Below the pieces are notes generated by a model. It was not told the DNA's origin and searched no databases. It saw only the letters and a list, made by a program, of their open reading frames with translations. 64,000 bases of DNA from an uncultured Bacteroidota bacterium (GTDB lineage: Bacteria; Bacteroidota; Bacteroidia; Bacteroidales; F082): assembly GCA_937912115.1 (NCBI GenBank), contig CALDOI010000048.1:62001-126000 (forward strand), read 5' to 3'. The position numbers and the translations under genes are program-made. This document shows positions 26,533 through 33,320 of this stretch, one piece after another. Numbering within the stretch: the first letter of the stretch is position 1; each line of letters opens with the position of its first letter.

Positions 26533-27609
26533 ATGGTTAATATATTTAAAAAATTACTTAGAACAGTAGCCTGGACGCTGCTTTTTATAATTCTACTTTT
26601 TGTTGGTTTTATAGGCTATATAATTCTTACAGATTATCAACCCGATACAATTGAAATTATTGTTGAAAAGGGAACTAATAATGTGGAAGATATTCAAGAC
26701 AGTACATTTTCACTAATAAACTGGAATATTGGTTATGCAGGTCTAGGTAAAGAAATGGACTTTTTTTATGATGGTGGTAAAGGTGTTCGTCCATCAAAAG
26801 ACTTGTCGGAAAAGTATCTGTCTAATATCATAGACTTTATCAAAACAAATGATACAGTAGATTTTTGGCTATTACAGGAAGTTGATGTTAATGCCAAAAG
26901 AAGTTATAATATCAATCAGGTGGAAGAAGTTATTGCTGCCGTAGGAGGTAGTTATGGTGTTTTTGCAAAGAATTACATGTGTCAGTATGTTCCGATTCCA
27001 ATTAATGATCCAATGGGGTTTGTTGAAGCAGGATTGATGACATTTTCTGCTTTCCCTCCCATGGAATCAGTTAGACATTCCTACCCATTAATTGCATCAT
27101 GGCCCGATAAGCTCTTTCTACTCGACAGGTGTTTTCTTCTAAATAGATATCCACTAGAAAATGGAAAAGATTTGATAATTATTAATACACATAATTCAGC
27201 ATATGTTTACGATAGTGTACTGCGAATAGAGGAACTACAAATCATTAAAAAAGTAATGCTTGCTGAATATGACTCGGGTAATTATGTTATTGCTGGTGGC
27301 GATTGGAATCAAAATCCACCCAAATATATGCCATCTGGAGATTATAACGGTCATAAATTTAAGCCATCGATAGTCAAAATGAACTCAGATTTTATGCCTG
27401 AGGGATGGTTGTGGGTCTACGATGATAGAGCACCTACAAACAGAAGCAATGATAAACCTTTTATTGTTGGAGATAATGAAACAACATGTTTGGATTATTA
27501 TCTGCTAAGTCCAAATATCCAAAAATTAGATGTTGAAGTTATCGACTTAAAATTTGAGAATAGTGATCACAATCCTATTTATTTAAAAGCTCAACTTCTT
27601 CCCAATTAA
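26533..27609 (+). CDS. membrane-anchored endonuclease/exonuclease/phosphatase (EEP) family hydrolase
   Basis: The protein has 358 residues with an N-terminal membrane helix (VAWTLLFIILLFVGFIGYIIL) and an EEP/DNase I-like domain. Core motifs can be followed: INWNIGYAG (metal-binding Asn), FWLLQEVDVN (Glu), INTHNSA, GGDWNQNPP (Asp/Asn) and the C-terminal SDHNPIYL (catalytic Asp-His). The domain should lie in the periplasm and cleave a phosphoester, either nucleic acid or a lipid/inositol-type substrate. The ATG at 26533 is used because the upstream in-frame extension overlaps the divergent gene and lacks family similarity. It lies 30 nt before a porin gene and may be co-transcribed with it. Confidence 0.85.
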   Translation: MVNIFKKLLRTVAWTLLFIILLFVGFIGYIILTDYQPDTIEIIVEKGTNNVEDIQDSTFSLINWNIGYAGLGKEMDFFYDGGKGVRPSKDLSEKYLSNIIDFIKTNDTVDFWLLQEVDVNAKRSYNINQVEEVIAAVGGSYGVFAKNYMCQYVPIPINDPMGFVEAGLMTFSAFPPMESVRHSYPLIASWPDKLFLLDRCFLLNRYPLENGKDLIIINTHNSAYVYDSVLRIEELQIIKKVMLAEYDSGNYVIAGGDWNQNPPKYMPSGDYNGHKFKPSIVKMNSDFMPEGWLWVYDDRAPTNRSNDKPFIVGDNETTCLDYYLLSPNIQKLDVEVIDLKFENSDHNPIYLKAQLLPN

Positions 27610-27639
27610 AAAATTATTGTAAATTATTAAAATTTGAAA

Positions 27640-28845
27640 ATGAAACACACATATGTTATTCTGATATTGATATTTATTGGATTTCAACTTAATGGACAAA
27701 CCGACAATGACTTTAAAGTTTATTGGAATAATGGTTTAAAGGCTGACAGTAAAGATGGAAACACAAAAATTAAAATGGGCGGGCGTCTACAATATGATGT
27801 AATGTGGATCGGTCAGGATGATTCGTTAAATACTCATTTTGATGCCAAAAACGGCTCAGAATTTAGAAGAGCAAGAATATATACTTCCGGCACAATTTAC
27901 AAAAATATTAAGTTCAAATTTCAAATGGATTTTGCGGGTGGTAATGCTGTAATTAAAGATGCATATATTCAACTCACTAAAATTCCATATGTAGGAAATA
28001 TACGTGTGGGAAATTTTAAAGAACCATCTGGTTTATCTATGCTTACCAGCTCTAAATATATAACCTTTATGGAGCGCCCGCTTGCCAATGCATTTGATAA
28101 TGATCGCGATTTGGGGTTTATGTTATTTAACCAATATTATAAAAAGAGATTGTCCTGGTTTGCTGGTTATTTTCATCCAAATAACAGTACTGCTAAATAT
28201 GTTGGTAAGGATTATGATTTAGTGTTTAGGTTAACCGGTCTTCCAATTTATAATGTTGAGGGGGGGTACAAGGTGCTTCATTTGGGATCATCATTTGCAC
28301 ACCAATATCGAAGTAACAATGAAGTAAGTTTCAGTTTGCGTCCCGAAGCACATTTAGCACCTAAATATTTAAATTTGAAAATTGACGAAGTTGATAATAT
28401 TAACGATATAAACGGTGAATTTCTTTTTATCTTTAACTCATTATCGATTGAAGCCGAATATACTCAGGCAATAGTGAAACCATCATCAACATCAACTCTT
28501 AGTAAATCATCATATAATTTTCATGCTTATTATGCAACCATAAGCTGGTTTTTAACGGGTGAGCATAAAAACTATGTTACATCTAATACATTCTTCGATA
28601 GGGTTACTCCTCGCAAGAATCTTGGCGAAGATGGGGGTATTGGGGCATTCGAACTGGCTTTACGTTATTCGTTTATGAATCTTGATAATGCCGACTTAAA
28701 CGGTGGAGTAATGAGTGATATTACGGGAGGAATAAACTGGTACCTGAATCCTGCTACCAGAGTTATGTTTAATTATGTTTATTCTGATGTCAAAAACATT
28801 GGGAAAGCTAATATTTTCCAAATGAGATTCCAAATAGCATTTTAA
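27640..28845 (+). CDS. OprP/OprO-like outer-membrane porin
   Basis: The protein has 401 residues. A signal peptide ends near FQLNGQ, and the rest is a single outer-membrane barrel of the phosphate-selective porin O/P family: KIKMGGRLQYDVMW at the start, EFRRARIYTSGTIYKNIKFKFQMDF, VGNFKEPSGLSMLTSSKYITFMERPL, and the final INWYLNPATRVMFNYVYSDV with terminal Phe. Phosphate or polyphosphate uptake is the family role, but many homologues are general anion channels. The start is placed at the ATG at 27640 rather than an in-frame TTG two codons earlier. The gene for an alkyl-DNA repair protein begins 8 nt after it. Confidence 0.88.
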   Translation: MKHTYVILILIFIGFQLNGQTDNDFKVYWNNGLKADSKDGNTKIKMGGRLQYDVMWIGQDDSLNTHFDAKNGSEFRRARIYTSGTIYKNIKFKFQMDFAGGNAVIKDAYIQLTKIPYVGNIRVGNFKEPSGLSMLTSSKYITFMERPLANAFDNDRDLGFMLFNQYYKKRLSWFAGYFHPNNSTAKYVGKDYDLVFRLTGLPIYNVEGGYKVLHLGSSFAHQYRSNNEVSFSLRPEAHLAPKYLNLKIDEVDNINDINGEFLFIFNSLSIEAEYTQAIVKPSSTSTLSKSSYNFHAYYATISWFLTGEHKNYVTSNTFFDRVTPRKNLGEDGGIGAFELALRYSFMNLDNADLNGGVMSDITGGINWYLNPATRVMFNYVYSDVKNIGKANIFQMRFQIAF

Positions 28846-28853
28846 TTTTTTGT

Positions 28854-29393
28854 ATGCCAGGGGCTATTAAAATAAACTACCTTATGTCTCCCTTTGGAGA
28901 ATTATTATTAGGTGAGTTTGAAGGTAGTTTATGTTTATGCGACTGGCGTTACCGAAAAATGCGCAATACAATTGATAATAGGGTTAAAGCTGGCTTGCAG
29001 GCAGAATATATTGAGCAAACCTCACCCATTATTGATGAAACTAAATTGCAGCTTAATGAATATTTCAAAGGTATTAGAAAGAAGTTTGATATTCCACTCT
29101 TATTAGTTGGTACTGATTTCCAAAAAAGTGTTTGGCAAGCTTTAATGCAAATACCGTGGGGCGATACCGAAACATATCTTGGCCTGTCAAATATGCTGGA
29201 AAATGAAAAAGCCATTAGAGCAGTTGCTTCCGCAAATGGTGCCAATGCCATTTCAATAATTATTCCATGTCACAGAATCATCGGTGGTGATGGTCGTTTG
29301 GTTGGATATGCCGGAGGTCTTGCCACAAAATCCAAATTACTTAAATTGGAAAATGCAATTAAAACAACTCAGCTTGATTTATTTGAAGGATAA
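28854..29393 (+). CDS. ogt: methylated-DNA-[protein]-cysteine S-methyltransferase (Ogt/MGMT)
   Basis: The protein has 179 residues. The C-terminal domain has the suicidal acceptor Cys139 in IIPCHRIIG. The wing/helix segment FQKSVWQALMQIPWGDTETY and the Asn hinge (VASANGANAISIIIP) complete the DNA-binding active site. The N-terminal ~85 residues are the poorly conserved RNase H-like domain. It removes alkyl groups from O6-alkylguanine in one step. No Ada-type AraC domain is present. It follows the porin gene closely and probably shares its transcript, though the functions are unrelated. Confidence 0.95.
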   Translation: MPGAIKINYLMSPFGELLLGEFEGSLCLCDWRYRKMRNTIDNRVKAGLQAEYIEQTSPIIDETKLQLNEYFKGIRKKFDIPLLLVGTDFQKSVWQALMQIPWGDTETYLGLSNMLENEKAIRAVASANGANAISIIIPCHRIIGGDGRLVGYAGGLATKSKLLKLENAIKTTQLDLFEG

Positions 29394-29462
29394 TTGACTT
29401 TTTTACCCGAATAATGAATTGTAAATATAACGGGAAATAGAATCTATAGTTTGCCGAAAGGG

Positions 29463-29915
29463 TTATTTAATAATTTTTACTTTGGTAGCAGTAAGTCCTT
29501 TTGGGCCATGTTCAACCTCAAAACTCACAAGGTTATCTTCTCTAATTTCTTCAAGTACGTTGTTTACATGAACGAACACGCTTTCTTTTGTTTCCATATC
29601 TTTAATAAACCCATATCCTTTTGAATCATTAAAAAAGGTTACAATTCCCTTTCTTACAGGATCAAATGCTTCACCAGATTCTCGATTAGGAACACCTAGT
29701 TGAACATCTTCCGCTTTTATTTTTTTCTTTTTTGTTGGATCAGGTGGCTCCGAGGTAAGCATTCCATTTTCATCAACATAAGCGATCATATCGTCCAAAC
29801 TACTTTTTTTCTCAACATCTTTTCTGGCCAATTTCTTCTTCTCTTTATCTTTTCTCTTCTTGTCCTTCTTATTTCTTACGTCTTTTTTGTTGAATGATTC
29901 CTGTGATCTGCCCAT
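29463..29915 (-). CDS. cold-shock-domain protein with long basic N-terminal extension
   Basis: The protein has 150 residues. The first ~45 are a lysine-rich charged extension (KKDKKRKDKEKKKLARKD), followed by a linker. The C-terminal half is a cold-shock domain with the RNP1 motif GYGFIKD and RNP2-like VFVHVNN, ending in ATKVKIIK. CSD proteins bind single-stranded RNA/DNA and melt RNA structure; the basic tail should strengthen nucleic-acid binding. It is the last of three nucleic-acid-binding genes in a row (RRM, Csp, CSD), 67 nt after the small Csp gene. Confidence 0.9.
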   Translation of the reverse strand: MGRSQESFNKKDVRNKKDKKRKDKEKKKLARKDVEKKSSLDDMIAYVDENGMLTSEPPDPTKKKKIKAEDVQLGVPNRESGEAFDPVRKGIVTFFNDSKGYGFIKDMETKESVFVHVNNVLEEIREDNLVSFEVEHGPKGLTATKVKIIK

Positions 29916-29982
29916 ATATTTATTGCTCTTTTATTAATTAGTAACGGTTGTTTGTGTTTAAATTATAACTTTTTTATCGCAC

Positions 29983-30183
29983 TTAATTTACGGTTTTTAC
30001 GTTAAAGGCAACCAAACCTTTTTCACCTTTTTTTACTTCGAAAGAAACATCTTCACCTTCTTCTAGTCCACTGAACGGACTGTCTAAACTTGTTCGGTGA
30101 ACAAATATATCTTCGCCATCATCAGATACAATAAAGCCAAATCCCTTAACATCATTATACCATTTTACTTTTCCTTTAGCCAT
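29983..30183 (-). CDS. cold-shock protein (CspA family)
   Basis: This 66-residue protein consists of one cold-shock domain. GKVKWYNDVKGFGFIVSD contains RNP1, and EDIFVHRTSL contains RNP2. The typical end EKGLVAFNVKTV is present. The length is normal for CspA-like RNA chaperones. It lies 17 nt after the RRM gene, so the two are probably co-transcribed from a promoter upstream of 30452. Cold induction cannot be judged from sequence, because the family includes constitutive members. Confidence 0.95.
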   Translation of the reverse strand: MAKGKVKWYNDVKGFGFIVSDDGEDIFVHRTSLDSPFSGLEEGEDVSFEVKKGEKGLVAFNVKTVN

Positions 30184-30200
30184 TGTATTTTCTTAGTTTA

Positions 30201-30452
30201 TTAGTATTCTTTTCTTGGCTTGGCTTCATTTACAACAATATCGCGATCCATAAAAAGTGTGCCGCCAAGTTCCTTTATTGCAGTATTAGCCTCATCATCA
30301 TTATCCATGGTTATAAAACCAAATCCCTTGCTTCTTCCATTAAATTTATCAGTAATTAGTTTACAAGAACTTACTTCACCATATTCAGCAAATAGTTTCT
30401 GTAAATCATTTTCATCTACCTTAAAATTAAGGTTTCCTACATAAATATTCAT
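30201..30452 (-). CDS. RRM-domain RNA-binding protein
   Basis: This 83-residue protein is a single RNA recognition motif. RNP2 is IYVGNL at the N-terminus and RNP1 is KGFGFITM at about residues 46-53, with the usual beta-alpha-beta-beta-alpha-beta order. The short basic tail (EAKPRKEY) is typical of bacterial Rbp proteins of Bacteroidota and cyanobacteria. It probably acts as a global RNA chaperone or regulator. The ATG at 30452 is preferred to an in-frame TTG two codons upstream. A ~370-nt non-coding stretch precedes it, leaving room for a long, possibly structured leader. Confidence 0.93.
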   Translation of the reverse strand: MNIYVGNLNFKVDENDLQKLFAEYGEVSSCKLITDKFNGRSKGFGFITMDNDDEANTAIKELGGTLFMDRDIVVNEAKPRKEY

Positions 30453-30458
30453 ATTCAA

Positions 30459-30823
30459 AAAATTTAAAAGTGTTTACCTACTAATATCAGGAAATTTAAA
30501 TGAAGATTACAGTTACTGTTATTAGTATGATTAAAAATTTATTATTTAAAAAGGAGGGCAATTTCAACTAAAAAAGAAAGGTTGATTAGCAAAGAGGCTC
30601 AGATTTTCAAACATGAAATTTTTGCAAAGGTATGCATTTATTTCCTGATTCTGCGTTTTTGAGTGCTTTTTGCGCAAAATAAAATTAACTAATAACTTGA
30701 TTTGGAAAAAAATACATCCTTAGTGATATATAAATTGCCATTGTATTTTTTACTATTGTTCCATTATATAAAATATGATAACTAAACAATACTATATTTG
30801 CTTGATACCATACATGAAATAAA
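30459..30823. other. 365-nt divergent intergenic region between the RRM and antiporter genes
   Basis: No gene was found. On the plus strand TATATTTG at 30793-30800 is a possible -7 element for the antiporter. On the minus strand TACCTTTG (30632-30625) is a possible -7 element for the RRM/Csp operon, which would give a leader of about 165 nt. Neither has a convincing -33 element. The rest is AT-rich without clear repeats. Confidence 0.4.
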
Positions 30824-32002
30824 ATGGAGAGTAATTTATTGATAATTATTGTCAGCGGAGTTATTGCTTGTGCAGTATTAATTTATAATCCTGCCAAAAC
30901 ATATGGGGCACCGGCTGCACTTATATTCATACTCGCAGGTTTGTTTATTGGAAATGGAGATTTTATGCCTGCGTTTGATTATCCTGAACAAACTGAGTTT
31001 ATTAGTCAGTTTGCTCTAAGCCTTATTATTTTTACAGGAGGATTTCATACCCCATTTTCCAGAATAAAACCCATATTGGGAGAAGGATTAGTATTAGCAA
31101 ATATTGGAGTACTATTAACTGCACTATTGGTGGGGGTATTTGTGAGTTTTGTAACTCCTTTAACTTTGTTGGAAGGATTACTACTTGGAGCAATTGTATC
31201 TTCAACAGATGCCGCAGCTACATATTCAATCCTTGAAACCAAGAAATTGAAACTTAAGTATAACACCGATAAAACATTAGAGTTTGAATCAGCAGCAAAT
31301 GATCCAATGGCAATGATTATGACTCTAATGTTTTGTATGATGCTCACCAACTCCGGTGGTGGTGCAGGTACTTATGTGCTGTATTTTTTCCAGCAATTAT
31401 TGATTGGGGGAGGTGTTGCTTTTGTTGTTGCACTTTTGTTGAAACAAATATTCAAACGCATTAAATTTAAGGAAGAAAACCTGAAACCGGTATTTATACT
31501 GGCAGTGCTACTTGTTACAACGTTAGGGGCAGAAACCCTAAATGGAAACATATTAGTAGCATCATTTGTTCTGGGGCTCATGCTTGGAAATACTGAGTTT
31601 GTATACAAACAAACCAGCCAAAAGTTCTTTTCTACTATTTCATGGTTGGCACAGGCGTTGATGTTTGTAATATTGGGATTGCAAATTTTCCCAAATGTAC
31701 TTTTTGATGCTTTCAAAATAGCATGGTTACCTACATTGTTCCTGTTTCTTTTTGCCAGACCTATTTCCGTAATCATCAGTTATTTACCATTTCGCCAACC
31801 CTTTAGCAAGCAGATTTTTGTTTCATGGATTGGAATAAAGGGGGCAACACCAATAGTTTTTGCCTTGGTTCCTCTTACCATGGGTGTTCCAAACGCAGAT
31901 TTGATCTTTAATATAACTGTAGTTATTGTTTTAAGTTCGATGATATTACATGGATTTACTTTGGATATTGCTGCCAAAAAACTTAACCTTCTGGAGAAAT
32001 AA
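30824..32002 (+). CDS. CPA1-type cation/proton antiporter, membrane domain only
   Basis: The protein has 392 residues with about 11-12 transmembrane helices. The Na_H_Exchanger domain shows the ion-binding motif EFESAANDPMAM (the ND pair) and the discontinuous-helix segment VSSTDAAATYSIL. The sequence is closest in style to NhaP2/CvrA potassium/proton antiporters (YNPAKTYGAPAALIFILAGLFIGNGD). Those normally carry a C-terminal TrkA_C/RCK regulatory domain of 100-200 residues, which is missing here; translation ends soon after the last helix. It would exchange Na+ or K+ for protons in pH and ion control. Confidence 0.85.
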   Translation: MESNLLIIIVSGVIACAVLIYNPAKTYGAPAALIFILAGLFIGNGDFMPAFDYPEQTEFISQFALSLIIFTGGFHTPFSRIKPILGEGLVLANIGVLLTALLVGVFVSFVTPLTLLEGLLLGAIVSSTDAAATYSILETKKLKLKYNTDKTLEFESAANDPMAMIMTLMFCMMLTNSGGGAGTYVLYFFQQLLIGGGVAFVVALLLKQIFKRIKFKEENLKPVFILAVLLVTTLGAETLNGNILVASFVLGLMLGNTEFVYKQTSQKFFSTISWLAQALMFVILGLQIFPNVLFDAFKIAWLPTLFLFLFARPISVIISYLPFRQPFSKQIFVSWIGIKGATPIVFALVPLTMGVPNADLIFNITVVIVLSSMILHGFTLDIAAKKLNLLEK

Positions 32003-32119
32003 GTAGAATTGTTTTGGTGAAGAATGAATATATTTTTATCCTATTTTATTACGTTTATTTCTGGCGCAATCGATAGCAATTAGGGTGTTAACTAAATGCC
32101 TAATATTAAATATTCGATT

Positions 32120-32137
32120 TGTGTTAAATTTAACACA
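32120..32137. promoter_or_regulatory. 18-bp perfect palindrome, candidate operator
   Basis: TGTGTTAAATTTAACACA is a perfect palindrome located 109-92 nt before the start of the small gene at 32229. Its centre is about 63 nt before the predicted transcription start, a position used by CRP-like activators. The outer TGTG/CACA resembles CRP half-sites, but the spacing differs. Confidence 0.4.
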
Positions 32138-32177
32138 CGATTAACATCTAATTATTCTTATTTAACTAAATCCGTTT

Positions 32178-32185
32178 TATTTTTG
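32178..32185 (+). promoter_or_regulatory. candidate -7 element (TATTTTTG) of the 87-residue protein gene
   Basis: TATTTTTG matches TAnnTTTG and would start transcription about 37 nt before the ATG at 32229. No good -33 element is present, which would fit an activator-dependent promoter using the palindrome upstream. Confidence 0.4.
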
Positions 32186-32228
32186 CTATAAATCTGATTA
32201 TCCTATTTATGGATATTTCTAATACAAT

Positions 32229-32492
32229 ATGACTATGACAAATACAGAAAAATTTAGAAATGCATGTGAAGATGCAGTACTATTATTCACAAAATTGAAC
32301 AGAGAAGAATTAGCCGATATAAAATCAAAACTGGAATATTGTATTGGTAGTTATGATCATGACAGTAACCCAGTAGGATTATATGAATACGGAGCAGTTG
32401 CATTGAAGAAATTGAAATCATTCAAAGCAAAGTACCCCAGAAAGGTTAATAAAACTGTTATTGATAATCTGGAAAAGTATATACAGAATTAG
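32229..32492 (+). CDS. small conserved-looking hypothetical protein, 87 residues
   Basis: I do not recognise a named family. The 87-residue product is soluble, predicted mostly helical and charged (NTEKFRNACEDAVLLFTKL; NREELADIKSKLEYCIGSY; ALKKLKSFKAKYPRKV). It has no signal peptide or membrane helix. The gene is a complete, isolated transcription unit with a palindromic candidate operator, a -7 element and a strong terminator 17 nt after the stop. This argues that it is real and regulated on its own. An in-frame second ATG two codons in is an alternative start. Confidence 0.75.
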   Translation: MTMTNTEKFRNACEDAVLLFTKLNREELADIKSKLEYCIGSYDHDSNPVGLYEYGAVALKKLKSFKAKYPRKVNKTVIDNLEKYIQN

Positions 32493-32508
32493 TAGTTTTA
32501 CAATTTTG

Positions 32509-32543
32509 AAAAAAGACTGGCAAATTCGCCAGTCTTTTTTTTT
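32509..32543 (+). terminator. rho-independent terminator
   Basis: AAAAGACTGGC pairs perfectly with GCCAGTCTTTT across a 6-nt loop (AAATTC), followed by a run of T. It ends the small gene at 32492. Confidence 0.9.
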
Positions 32544-32943
32544 CATATAGTAAAAAGTTAGTATTTTCTTTTGGGTGATCTGCAAATTAAATATCTCTAA
32601 TGAATTCAATAGAAATCACTTCGAGAGATATTAAACTGATAATACTTAAATAATATAACCACCATTATCGGAAAGAAAATAGAGAAATATTCTATCGGTC
32701 AATTACTATTTGAAATATTGCATTTGTAGTAAAATGGGTTTCGGTTAATTACATGTGATAATTTGCTCATATTATAATGAATAGCACTTCACCTTGTCCA
32801 AATTTGGGAATTATTTCTATAACAAAGACAATTGCCCTTGCTGGAATACCGCATATTTAAACGTAATAAGTTAATTAGCAAATGTTAAAACAAATTGGTT
32901 TAGTTTTTGCTATAATGAATTCATAACGTTTAAATAAACCACT
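32544..32943. other. 400-nt intergenic region before the lipoprotein gene
   Basis: No gene was found. AATATCTCT (32590-32598) and AGAGATATT (32634-32642) form a 9-bp inverted repeat with a long loop. TTTTTGCTATAATG near 32905 has promoter-like character (TATAAT and a near-TAnnTTTG) and may drive the lipoprotein/LruC pair. Nothing else is clear. Confidence 0.35.
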
Positions 32944-33309
32944 ATGAAACGAATTATTCTATTATTATTTATTTCTTTGGTAATGGTGTTTACCTCTTGT
33001 AAAAAAAACACAAGTGAACCAACGCCCTCAGAAGGAACAAATATAGAAGAAATAGTATTCCCATCAAACTTCGATTGGAAAACTTTCAGTGAAATTCCAT
33101 TGTCGATTACAGGTTATGCAAATAGTATACTGGAAATAGTATCCACAGATGGAACTGTATACCAAAAAATAGCCTTACAGAAAAATGAGCCATATATCGG
33201 TAAATTTACTGTTCCATCATATGAAACAACTGTCAGGTTGATCTACATGGGTCAGGATATTAGTTTTGATCTTAGCAACGGATCTGTTTCTCATCAATTT
33301 AACTTATAA
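32944..33309 (+). CDS. small lipoprotein preceding the LruC-domain protein
   Basis: The protein has 121 residues. A lipoprotein signal (IILLLFISLVMVFTSC, with Cys19 as the lipidation site) is followed by a Lys/Ser/Pro-rich linker and a compact beta domain of about 80 residues (FPSNFDWKTFSEIPLSITG; YIGKFTVPSYETTVRLIYMG). The segment FDWKTF...I.L.I resembles the short beta modules that accompany LruC-family proteins. The gene lies 11 nt before the LruC gene, so the two are very likely co-expressed and may form an outer-membrane surface complex. Function unknown. Confidence 0.85.
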   Translation: MKRIILLLFISLVMVFTSCKKNTSEPTPSEGTNIEEIVFPSNFDWKTFSEIPLSITGYANSILEIVSTDGTVYQKIALQKNEPYIGKFTVPSYETTVRLIYMGQDISFDLSNGSVSHQFNL

Positions 33310-33320
33310 AAACCAGAGCT

